A DNA stretch of 6,545 nucleotides from positions 1 through 6,545 of the forward strand of contig JAFAPJ010000650.1 of assembly GCA_019247255.1 (NCBI GenBank), given 5' to 3'. This document shows, in pieces, positions 1-5,714 of this stretch. Numbering within the stretch: the stretch's first letter is position 1; every line of letters starts with the position of its first letter. Source of the DNA: Methylobacteriaceae bacterium. Lineage in GTDB: Bacteria > Pseudomonadota > Alphaproteobacteria > Rhizobiales > Beijerinckiaceae. The translations under genes were made by a program, and so were the position numbers. The notes beneath the pieces were generated by a model, which worked only from the letters and a program-made list of their open reading frames with translations, ran no database searches and was not told the DNA's origin.

Positions 1-221
1 AGATGGGCGCGGCTCATGACGGGCGGGAAGCGGAACACCTCGGTGCCCTCGTCACGGCGCGCCGAGATGAAGGCCGCGAGCGCCTCGACGACCGACTCGT
101 AGGCGCCGGTGCGGGCGTAGACGCCCGGCGCGTTCATGGGCCGGAACATCGCGTCGAACAGGCTGTCGAGCGGGTCCGTCGCGGGCGGCGAGGCCGGCGG
201 GTTCATCACGGGCATGGTCAT
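1..221 (-). CDS. Amino acid:[carrier protein] ligase (class II aaRS-like), N-terminal 73 residues, cut by window edge
   Basis: This is the N-terminus of a truncated seryl-tRNA-synthetase-like enzyme. Members of this family adenylate a small amino acid (glycine or alanine in studied members) and transfer it to the phosphopantetheine thiol of a carrier protein instead of to tRNA. The visible residues include GVYARTGAYESVVEAL and then TEVFRFPPVMSR, which closely match my recollection of the Bradyrhizobium Bll0957 N-terminus. The zinc ligands and the class II motifs lie beyond the left edge, so amino acid specificity cannot be read. ATG codons at 221, 215 and 206 are in one frame. I chose 221 because a purine-rich GAAGAG lies about 9 bases upstream. 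The gene follows the flavoprotein gene after 34 bases and is the third gene of an operon with the carrier protein. Family assignment is strong because sequence and gene order agree. Confidence 0.88.
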   Translation of the reverse strand, partial: MTMPVMNPPASPPATDPLDSLFDAMFRPMNAPGVYARTGAYESVVEALAAFISARRDEGTEVFRFPPVMSRAH

Positions 222-255
222 GGCGGCGATCTCTTCGGCAGGAGGACGGTGACGA

Positions 256-1455
256 TCAGGCGTCCAGCGAGGCCGCGACGGGGCTCATGAGCGTCGCGGT
301 CGCGAGGTTGGCGAGGATCCGGTCGTTGTGGATCATGACCGGCGCCGAGAGGATGTCGCGCAGCGCCCGGCCGACGCTGAAGGCGCCGTCCTGGCGGTAG
401 CCCGCGAGCCCGTTCGCCCGCATGGCGCTCGACACGGTCGCGACCGCGAGCTCGGAGACCTCGACCTTCAGCATCGTGATGGCGGTCTGGAAATCGAGCG
501 CCGAGAGCGCCGCGGAATCCTGGCCGGCGGCCTCGAAGCGGTCGAGCCCCTGCCGGATCAGCGCCCGCGCCTGGTTCAGGCTCGAGACGGCCCGGGCGTA
601 ATGCACGGCCCCGGGCGGGGCGACGCCGCCCGCCCCGCGCATGGCGGTGCGCGTATAGGCCTGGGCGCGCTCGACGGCGCCGGCCGCGATGCCGGTCCAG
701 CTGCTCGACCAGAGCAGGTGCGAGACGGGCGTCATCGTGTGGTTGTGAACCTCGCCGTAGCGCGCCGCGAGGACCTGCTCCGGCCGGCCACGCGCCACGA
801 GGCGGTAGCCGTTGCTGCAGGTGCCGCGCATGCCGAGCGTCTCCCAGCCGTTGAGCCGCTCGAGCGTGTAATCGGACTTGAGGAAGACGCAGAGAACCTG
901 GTCGGAGGCGGCCGCCTCCGGGTCGCGCCGGGCGACGGTGACGATGCCGTCGGCCTCGGCCCCGTAGGAGATCACGGTCGCGGCACGCTCGAGCGTCACG
1001 GCCTCGCCCTCGCGGACGATCGCGGCCGCGGAGAACCGGACGTTGCCGCCGCCCTGCCCTTCGGTGGTCGACGAGGCCAGCAGCAGCTGCTCCTCCGCGA
1101 CCCGCCGGATCAGGTGGTCGCGCCAGGGATCGCCCCGGCCGTGGCGGACGAGGCACGCGACCTTGGTCTGGTGCATCGCGTAGATCATGGCCGTGGAGGC
1201 GCAGGCGCGGCCAAGCGTGAAGCAGACCTCCGCGAGCATGCGGACGGACGCGCCCTCGCCGCCGAGCTCGATCGGGATGCCGGCCCCGAGCAGGCGCTGC
1301 GATTTCAGCGCGGCGACCGCCTCGGCCGGGAAGCGGGCCTCACGGTCGACCGCTTCCGCGTGCGCGGCCGCGATCTCCGCCACCGCCGCGGCGCGGGCCC
1401 CGAGGTCGTTCGCGTCGGCGGTCTCGTCCGGGCGGGTCAGCTGCATGAGCGTCAT
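256..1455 (-). CDS. Acyl-CoA dehydrogenase-fold flavoprotein of the aminoacyl-carrier-protein operon
   Basis: A 399-residue protein of normal length for the acyl-CoA dehydrogenase superfamily. It has an N-terminal helical domain (about 1-120), a middle beta domain (about 121-230) with LLLASSTTEGQGGGN at 124-138 in the FAD-binding signature region and WETLGMRGTCSNGY at 204-217, and a C-terminal helical bundle (about 235-395). The usual catalytic glutamate of the IYEGT motif aligns by eye with Ile375 in VMIHNDRI. The alternative isovaleryl-type position, in SSSWTGIAAG, is a serine. It may therefore not perform ordinary alpha,beta-dehydrogenation. From its position between carrier protein and ligase I infer that it acts on an aminoacyl group held on the carrier protein. 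GGAG lies 7 bases before the ATG at 1455, and 49 bases separate it from the carrier protein gene. No signal peptide; cytosolic. The fold is clear; the reaction is unknown. Confidence 0.88.
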   Translation of the reverse strand: MTLMQLTRPDETADANDLGARAAAVAEIAAAHAEAVDREARFPAEAVAALKSQRLLGAGIPIELGGEGASVRMLAEVCFTLGRACASTAMIYAMHQTKVACLVRHGRGDPWRDHLIRRVAEEQLLLASSTTEGQGGGNVRFSAAAIVREGEAVTLERAATVISYGAEADGIVTVARRDPEAAASDQVLCVFLKSDYTLERLNGWETLGMRGTCSNGYRLVARGRPEQVLAARYGEVHNHTMTPVSHLLWSSSWTGIAAGAVERAQAYTRTAMRGAGGVAPPGAVHYARAVSSLNQARALIRQGLDRFEAAGQDSAALSALDFQTAITMLKVEVSELAVATVSSAMRANGLAGYRQDGAFSVGRALRDILSAPVMIHNDRILANLATATLMSPVAASLDA

Positions 1456-1504
1456 GGCATGGCTCCGAAGGTGTGAGGCCGGCCGCGCCGGTCCGCGGCG
1501 TGGG

Positions 1505-1777
1505 TCACGCGGCAGGTCCGGAGCGCACGCGCTCGACCATCCGGGCGATCGTCTCGACCGAGTGGAAGTTCTTCGGGGTCAGCGCCGAGGCCGGGATCAT
1601 GATGTCGAACTCCGCCTCGACCGCGACCATCAGGTTGACGAGGTCGAGCGAGGACAGCCCCACCTCGGCGAGCGCGTCCGCAGGGCCGAACTGCGCGCGG
1701 CCGGCCTGCCGGGCCACGATCTCGCAGGCGAGGCTCATCGTCCGGCTCGCCACGTTTCCCTGCTCCACGTCCGACAT
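1505..1777 (-). CDS. Stand-alone acyl (aminoacyl) carrier protein
   Basis: A 90-residue single-domain carrier protein. GLSSLDLVNLMVAVE at 40-54 is the helix-II phosphopantetheine site. Ser43, followed by Leu-Asp, is the expected attachment residue, with SSL in place of the more common DSL. The following FDIMIP and LTPKNFHSVETIA give the rest of the four-helix fold. It is the first gene of the minus-strand operon with the flavoprotein and the amino acid:[carrier protein] ligase. In homologous operons of Bradyrhizobium and Agrobacterium the equivalent carrier protein is the acceptor of the activated amino acid, so this one is probably aminoacylated rather than used for fatty acid synthesis. A dedicated fatty-acid ACP normally sits beside fabG/fabF, which are absent here. 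The start at 1777 has GGAG about 12 bases upstream, a little far. A second in-frame ATG at 1738 (Met14) would still keep helix I. Confidence 0.9.
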   Translation of the reverse strand: MSDVEQGNVASRTMSLACEIVARQAGRAQFGPADALAEVGLSSLDLVNLMVAVEAEFDIMIPASALTPKNFHSVETIARMVERVRSGPAA

Positions 1778-2071
1778 CGTGATCCGCGCCTCCGTCTCGT
1801 CGGCCCGTCCGGGGCCGTTTCGTCGTGCTTCTTGCCAGGAACCCGATAATTCTTCGGCTCAATACTTCTCGCGATCTGCGCTGTCTCTCTTGACCTCTCG
1901 TTCACCATGCGGAGACTTCGCTCCGTCGTGCCCTGGCCTCGTCTCCGCCGACGTGAGGAGCCCGCGACCGGACCCGGGCAGGTGGCGAAACCGGGCGTTA
2001 TCGGTTGATCCCTATTGCGACGCTGACATGCCGGCCTCGCTGCAAGGCCAGGGCCGGCGGCAGACGCGGGA

Positions 2072-2131
2072 TTCCGTCCCTTCACGGAACGATCGCCCCG
2101 CAACCTCGGGTTTTCGGTCCCGTTCCGGGAC
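2072..2131 (+). promoter_or_regulatory. Cluster of short hairpins in the putative TPP-enzyme leader
   Basis: Three adjacent stem-loops can be drawn. TTCCGT 2072-2077 pairs with ACGGAA 2084-2089. CCCG 2097-2100 pairs with CGGG 2107-2110 and is followed by TTTT at 2111-2114. GTCCC 2117-2121 pairs with GGGAC 2127-2131. In addition CGGAACG 2085-2091 can pair with CGTTCCG 2121-2127, which excludes the first and third hairpins. Alternative pairing of this kind is typical of regulated leaders, but short GC-rich stems arise often by chance at this composition and the transcript start is unknown. I see no TPP-riboswitch motif and no leader peptide rich in branched-chain codons. Confidence 0.25.
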
Positions 2132-2157
2132 GCCGCGCCGGGCCGCGCTCGCCCGAC

Positions 2158-2161
2158 GGAG
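2158..2161 (+). promoter_or_regulatory. Shine-Dalgarno GGAG that fixes the TPP-enzyme start
   Basis: GGAG lies 8 bases before the ATG at 2170. It supports a start at MADTT rather than at upstream in-frame starts such as the TTG at 2005. The extra 55 residues from 2005 would be an arginine- and proline-rich stretch unlike the family. Confidence 0.75.
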
Positions 2162-2169
2162 CAATCGCG

Positions 2170-3876
2170 ATGGCCGACACGACCGCCCCCGCCGCGCCGC
2201 CCCGAACGGCCGCGCAGGCGCTCGTGGACCAGCTCGTCGCGAACGGCGTCACCCACGTCTTCGCGGTGCCGGGCGAGAGCTACCTGCCGGTGCTCGACGC
2301 GCTCCGGGATCCGGGCATCGCGATCACGGTCTGCCGCCAGGAAGGCGGCGCCGCCATGATGGCGGACGCCTACGGAAAGGCGACGGGCCGGCCGGGCATC
2401 TGCTTCGTCACCCGGGGCCCCGGCGCCACGAACGCGTCGGCGGGCCTCCACATCGCCCAGCAGGATTCGACGCCGATGATCCTGTTCGTCGGCCAGATCG
2501 AGCGCGGGATGCGCGATCGCGAGGCCTGGCAGGAGGTCGATTACCGGGCGGCCTTCGGGCCGCTCGTCAAATGGGCGACCGAGATCGAGAGCGGCGCGCG
2601 CGTGCCGGAATACGTGTCGCGCGCCTTCCACGCCGCGACCGGGGGGCGGCCGGGGCCGGTCGTCGTGGCGCTGCCGAAGGACATGCTGAAGGAGCCGGTT
2701 CCGGGCGTGGCCGCCCCGCCCTTCCGGCCGGTCGAGGCGGCCCCGGGCTCGGAGGACATGGAGCGCCTCGCCGGGCTCCTCGCCGAGGCGACGAGCCCCT
2801 TCCTGGTGCTCGGCGGCAGCCGCTGGGACGAGCGCGCCTATGCCGACATCCGCGGGTTCGTCGAGCGGTGGGACCTGCCGGTCGCGACGAGCTACCGCCG
2901 TCTGCCGCTCTTCGACCCGCTCCACCCGAACTACGCGGGCGATCTCGGCCTCGCCGCCAATCCGAAGCTCGTCGGGCGCGTGAAGGCGGCCGACCTCCTC
3001 CTCGTCGTCGGCGGTCGCCTGGGCGAGGTCGCGAGCCAGGGCTACACCCTGCTCGAGATCCCCGGCCCCCGCACGAAGCTCGTCCACGTGCATCCGGGCC
3101 CGGAGGAGCTCGGCCGCGTCTACGTCCCGACCCTCGCGATCAACGCGGCGCCGACCCGGATGGCGGCGGCGCTCGCGCGCCTCGCCCCGCCTGCCGCGAC
3201 GCCCTGGTCCGAGAGCGCGCGGGCCGCCCATGCCGAGTACCTCGCCTGGAGCGAGGTCGCGACGCCCCAGCCCGGTCCGGTCAATCTCGGCGAGGTCATG
3301 ATCCGGCTTCGCGAGGCGCTGCCGGAGGACGCGATCCTCTGCAACGGCGCCGGCAACTACGCGGCCTGGATCCACCGCTTTTACCGCTTCCGGCGGCTCG
3401 CCACCCACATGGCGCCGACCTCGGGCTCCATGGGCTACGGCGTGCCGGCCGCGGTCGCGATGAAGCGGCTCTTCCCCGAGCGCACCGTGATCTCGCTCAA
3501 CGGCGACGGAGACTTCCTGATGAACGGCCAGGAATTCGCGACCGCGGTCCAGTACGGCCTGCCGATCGTGTGCATCGTGGCCGACAACGCGAGCTACGGT
3601 ACGATCCGGATGCACCAGGAGCGCGACTTCCCGGACCGGGTCTGCGCGACCGACCTCGTCAACCCGGATTTCGCCGCCTATGCCCGGGCCTTCGGGGGCG
3701 TCGGCTTCACGGTCGAGCGCACGGATGACTTCCCCGACGCGCTCGCGGCGGCTCTCGCCGCGAACCGGCCCGCGATCGTCCACCTGAAGATGGCGGTCGA
3801 CGCGATCGCGCCCGGCACCACGCTAACGGCCATCCGGGACACCGCGCTCGCGGCGGCGGGGAGCCGCCGGGCCTAG
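2170..3876 (+). CDS. Thiamine-diphosphate-dependent enzyme, acetolactate synthase-like (COG0028 type)
   Basis: A 568-residue cytosolic enzyme with the three-domain TPP-enzyme layout. The N-terminal pyrimidine-binding domain (about 12-180) has VFAVPGESYLPVLDAL and CRQEGGAAMMADAYGK, where Glu58 is the residue expected to activate the cofactor, then FVTRGPGATNASAG. The middle domain is about 195-330. The C-terminal diphosphate-binding domain has GDGDF at 445-449 and Asn473 in ADNASYGT, matching the GDG-x(24-27)-N magnesium/TPP motif. All cofactor residues are present, so it should be active. Related enzymes decarboxylate or carboligate 2-oxo acids. The substrate cannot be read, and there is no small regulatory subunit gene beside it, which argues against a biosynthetic acetolactate synthase. 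It is divergent from the aminoacyl-carrier-protein operon and may share its control region, but a common pathway is only a guess. Confidence 0.9.
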   Translation: MADTTAPAAPPRTAAQALVDQLVANGVTHVFAVPGESYLPVLDALRDPGIAITVCRQEGGAAMMADAYGKATGRPGICFVTRGPGATNASAGLHIAQQDSTPMILFVGQIERGMRDREAWQEVDYRAAFGPLVKWATEIESGARVPEYVSRAFHAATGGRPGPVVVALPKDMLKEPVPGVAAPPFRPVEAAPGSEDMERLAGLLAEATSPFLVLGGSRWDERAYADIRGFVERWDLPVATSYRRLPLFDPLHPNYAGDLGLAANPKLVGRVKAADLLLVVGGRLGEVASQGYTLLEIPGPRTKLVHVHPGPEELGRVYVPTLAINAAPTRMAAALARLAPPAATPWSESARAAHAEYLAWSEVATPQPGPVNLGEVMIRLREALPEDAILCNGAGNYAAWIHRFYRFRRLATHMAPTSGSMGYGVPAAVAMKRLFPERTVISLNGDGDFLMNGQEFATAVQYGLPIVCIVADNASYGTIRMHQERDFPDRVCATDLVNPDFAAYARAFGGVGFTVERTDDFPDALAAALAANRPAIVHLKMAVDAIAPGTTLTAIRDTALAAAGSRRA

Positions 3877-3884
3877 ACTAGCCC
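3852..3884. repeat. Inverted repeats over the convergent stop codons
   Basis: GGCGGC 3852-3857 and GCCGCC 3863-3868 form a stem with a 5-base loop at the very end of the TPP-enzyme gene. Immediately after it, GGGC(C)TAG at 3869-3876 and CTAGCCC at 3878-3884 form a near-perfect palindrome holding the plus-strand TAG (3874-3876) and the minus-strand TAG (complement of 3873-3875). Neither stem is followed by a T tract on either strand, so a factor-independent terminator is not supported. Confidence 0.4.
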
Positions 3885-4184
3885 ACCGTCAACCGCTCCC
3901 TGCTCAAAAAGCGTCTTGCGAGCATCAAGATCAGCCTCCATGAGCCCGACCCCGATCTTTTGGTAAAGTTCGGACTCTGTGAACGAAACGCCGACTCGCT
4001 CGGCTTTCTTCAAGCAAAACTGATTAGCAACGTAGCCAGCACTCGTCTCGTTTGTGGCCAAGCCCAAAGATAGCTCGGCGTACTTGTCTCCTTTGTTGGC
4101 CAGGAAAAACCAATATCCGACGCGATGGTTTGCCGCAGCAAATTTCTCGAGTTGCGCAAAATCACTGCTGATGAGTTCAGCCAT
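3873..4184 (-). CDS. 103-residue protein resembling the N-terminus of a larger effector-type protein; probably truncated
   Basis: A soluble protein with no signal peptide. Visible stretches are NHRVGYWFFLANKGDKYAEL, the LSLGLATNETSAGYVANQF segment and IGVGLMEADLDARKTL. From memory, the pattern of a Tyr-x-x-Leu-Ala-x-Lys-Gly-Asp-x-Tyr-Ala segment, then an Ala-Asn motif, then Leu-Met-x-Ala-Asp-x-x-Ala-Arg, occurs at the start of much longer proteobacterial proteins thought to be secreted effectors. Here the reading frame ends shortly after that motif, and its TAG overlaps the stop of the convergent TPP-enzyme gene. A deletion that fused a longer gene to the neighbouring sequence is therefore likely. 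It starts 8 bases after the stop of the exported-protein gene, with no clear Shine-Dalgarno, which suggests translational coupling. G+C is far below the neighbours. It could instead be a complete small protein; the function is not established. Confidence 0.6.
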   Translation of the reverse strand: MAELISSDFAQLEKFAAANHRVGYWFFLANKGDKYAELSLGLATNETSAGYVANQFCLKKAERVGVSFTESELYQKIGVGLMEADLDARKTLFEQGAVDGGLV

Positions 4185-4192
4185 TTCATTTA

Positions 4193-5062
4193 CTATGGGA
4201 TAATTTCAAAGGAAGCGAACATTTCCTCAGCACGGTCTTGCACAGAGCGCCATTCCAAGGCGTATACTCGTCGATAGTTCAGCTCCACAGTGGCCTGCAA
4301 TCGACGGGAATAAAAATAATGTTGGCAGATCGGCTTGCGAGGCCACGCCGGATCTTCCGTAACGTCACGGATTTCTTCGGCCCCGCAGACTAGAAACATG
4401 TCTTTGATTTCGCGATCAGGAAAATATATATCTTCCACTGATCCAATTTTTCTAAAATTATCAAATATTCCAATTGGGCCTACTCTGCTTAAATTCCAAC
4501 GATCAGATTTCCGCCCAAAGCTCAAGCCATCCTTATTTTGCTTGGCCGAAGACGTCGCGAGAGACACGAAATGGTCAAGCAATTTGTTGATAATTGCCTC
4601 ACCAGAGTGTTTTGAGCGAACATTCGTGCCCAGGCTGACCAGAACAACTTGCTCGTTCACTCCACTATCAAATAGCGCAGAATTGTCTGCAGTCTTTGGA
4701 GCGAAATCCGGCATGAGCGCTTGAATGACGATCGCGCTCGTGTAAGCGCCGACGACATTTGGGTCCGGATAGTCCGGTCCGAGAGCAGCAGCCAGGCCGG
4801 CGCCCCCAAACCAGCTATACCCGACGGGGATCCTCAGCTTGACGATGTGATCCGGCGTACCGAGCGGCCAGCGATACTCGATAACCCGTCGCCCTTGTGC
4901 GTCTATGACGGGTCGATTGTTGGCCTCTTTGGCTAAGGGACGATCGTTCCGCGCAGTCGCAGGAAGTTCAGCGTTCCCGCGCTCTCTCAAGGAGTACCAA
5001 TGGGCAGCGGCGGCCGCCGCGCCGAAAAGAAGAAATGCAAATACTGCGAGGCCGGATCGCAT
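4193..5062 (-). CDS. Membrane-anchored or exported protein of unknown family (immunity-like context)
   Basis: A 289-residue protein. RSGLAVFAFLLFGAAAAAAH at 2-21 is a short basic head plus a hydrophobic core, either a signal anchor or a signal peptide that could be cut after the alanine run. The rest is soluble and would lie in the periplasm. It holds two cysteines, Cys226 (FLVCGAEE) and Cys246 (PICQHYFYS), that could form a disulfide, and a C-terminal segment VELNYRRVYALEWRSVQDR. I do not recognise the family. A periplasmic, disulfide-bearing protein directly before an effector-like fragment in a low-GC island would suit an immunity protein of a secretion-system effector, but that is inference. 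I chose the ATG at 5062; a TTG at 5065 is also in frame, and neither has a strong Shine-Dalgarno. G+C changes inside the gene from about 60% (5' part) to about 30-50% (3' part). Confidence 0.72.
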   Translation of the reverse strand: MRSGLAVFAFLLFGAAAAAAHWYSLRERGNAELPATARNDRPLAKEANNRPVIDAQGRRVIEYRWPLGTPDHIVKLRIPVGYSWFGGAGLAAALGPDYPDPNVVGAYTSAIVIQALMPDFAPKTADNSALFDSGVNEQVVLVSLGTNVRSKHSGEAIINKLLDHFVSLATSSAKQNKDGLSFGRKSDRWNLSRVGPIGIFDNFRKIGSVEDIYFPDREIKDMFLVCGAEEIRDVTEDPAWPRKPICQHYFYSRRLQATVELNYRRVYALEWRSVQDRAEEMFASFEIIP

Positions 5063-5143
5063 CAAAAGTTAGTCCACGTCATCGCGTTCCCGCCCGATGA
5101 ACGCCAGCGCTACATCACCAACTCAGGCTATGAGTTCGTGTAA
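5000..5143 (+). CDS. Possible 47-residue CxxC small protein, antisense to the start of the exported-protein gene
   Basis: ATG at 5000, TAA at 5141-5143, 47 residues. The N-terminal half is basic with KKKCKYCEAGSH, a single CxxC pair followed by His, as in small zinc-binding proteins. The C-terminal half is HVIAFPPDERQRYITNSGYE. AAGGAG at 4989-4994 lies 5 bases before the ATG, one of the best ribosome sites in the window. About three quarters of its codons (35 of 46 after the start) end in G or C, like the high-GC genes and unlike the island. The first 63 bases overlap, antisense, the signal-sequence codons of the minus-strand gene, and Lys codons opposite Leu/Phe codons partly explain the KKK run. 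The remaining 80 bases are free of that constraint. Family unknown; it could be a chance ORF. Confidence 0.42.
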   Translation: MGSGGRRAEKKKCKYCEAGSHQKLVHVIAFPPDERQRYITNSGYEFV

Positions 5144-5155
5144 GCCGAATCTGCT

Positions 5156-5684
5156 CTAACGCCCAGCGGTATCCTCGGCCCGGACCCTTGCCGCTTCGAC
5201 GAGCCGCCCGAGCGCGGCCGCGAGCTCTCCGGCGACGGCGCGATTTGCCAGGAGATCGGCCACGCCGGCGCCGCTCTGAACCGGGATCGTGACGCAGGCC
5301 GGGTCGACGATGCGGGCCGCCATCGTCGAGAGCACCTCGCGCAGCTGCGCCGGCGCATGGACCGAGCGGGGAGAGCCGTTCCAGAGCGCGACCGGCATGC
5401 CGGCGAAGCGGCCGTCGCCGACGAGCCAGTCGAGCGCGTTCTTGAAGGCGCCCGGGATGCCGTGCGCGTATTCGGGGCAGGAGACGAGGAGCGCGGAGGC
5501 GCCCGCGACCTTCTCGCGGAAGGCGGCCTGCCTCCTCCTCGTCGGGATCGAAGGCCGGCAGCCGGGCAAGCCCCTCGAAGCGCATGACCGGGCAATTCGA
5601 AGGCGCGAGCGCCGCGGCGGCGCCGAGGAGAGCCGCGTTGGAGCCGCTCCGGCGCAAGCTTCCCGAGATCGCCAGGACCATCAT
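5156..5684 (-). pseudogene. NADPH-dependent FMN reductase-family protein, interrupted by a one-base frameshift
   Basis: A flavodoxin-like quinone/FMN reductase in two frames. The first frame, from the ATG at 5684, encodes MMVLAISGSLRRSGSNAALL, with GSLRxxSxN as the FMN-phosphate loop, and runs in homologous sequence to about FDPDEEEAG near 5526. The second frame resumes at 5524 with AFREKVAGASALLVSCPEY and includes SCPEYAHGIPGAFKNALDW, the hallmark of the family, ending at the TAG at 5156-5158. Removing one C near 5525 joins them into a 175-residue protein, the normal length. Read unshifted, the first frame becomes an arginine-rich tail. The break sits just after a GAG GAG GAG run. It may be a real inactivating mutation or a sequencing error; a programmed shift is less likely. 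It follows trmFO after 30 bases, probably in one operon. Confidence 0.85.
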
Positions 5685-5714
5685 GGGCGCGACAGGCAGC
5701 TTCGGCCAACGATG

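Larger units (their letters stand above)
1778..2169. promoter_or_regulatory. Divergent intergenic region between the carrier-protein operon and the TPP-enzyme gene
   Basis: These 392 bases hold no convincing gene. They must contain promoters for both the minus-strand operon and the plus-strand TPP-enzyme gene. The part around 1845-1910 is less GC-rich than its surroundings and is the likeliest promoter zone. TTGACC at 1890-1895 resembles a -35 element on the plus strand, but no good -10 follows at 17 bases, so I do not call a specific promoter. The part from about 2030 to 2135 is rich in short inverted repeats. Open frames crossing the region look like chance products of the high G+C. Confidence 0.6.
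3877..5155. other. Low-GC island between two convergent high-GC genes
   Basis: G+C falls from about 72% in the TPP-enzyme gene to about 53% at 3901-3960 and about 30% at 4441-4500, rises to about 60% at 4801-4920, and returns to the high background at the FMN-reductase gene. The island carries two minus-strand genes and one small plus-strand ORF. I see no tRNA, integrase, transposase or clear flanking direct repeat, so it is a compositional island rather than a defined mobile element. Its position exactly between two 3' ends is a common safe site for acquired DNA. Confidence 0.7.

Noticed and set aside
328..1476. Long plus-strand open frame opposite the flavoprotein gene
   Set aside because: It is rich in Arg, Gly and Asp, matches no family, and exists because high GC3 on the minus strand suppresses stops in this antisense frame.
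2005..2169. Upstream extension of the TPP enzyme from a TTG
   Set aside because: There is no family similarity in the added residues, and a good GGAG precedes the ATG at 2170.
1978..2169. TPP riboswitch upstream of a TPP-dependent enzyme
   Set aside because: The conserved THI-box segments are not present. Such switches control thiamine synthesis or uptake genes, not usually enzymes that only use the cofactor.
1735..3783. Very long minus-strand open frame across the TPP-enzyme gene
   Set aside because: Its translation is an Arg/Asp/His-rich shadow of the TPP enzyme, which has clear cofactor motifs in its own frame.
3852..3884. Intrinsic terminator after the TPP-enzyme gene
   Set aside because: The stems are there, but no T tract follows on either strand.
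4335..4936. Two plus-strand open frames overlapping by ATGA (4335-4724 and 4721-4936)
   Set aside because: Both lie fully antisense to the exported-protein gene, have ordinary shadow composition, lack a good ribosome site and show no recognisable motif.
3877..5155. Attachment-site direct repeats flanking the island
   Set aside because: Comparing the sequences at both edges by eye gave no convincing repeat.
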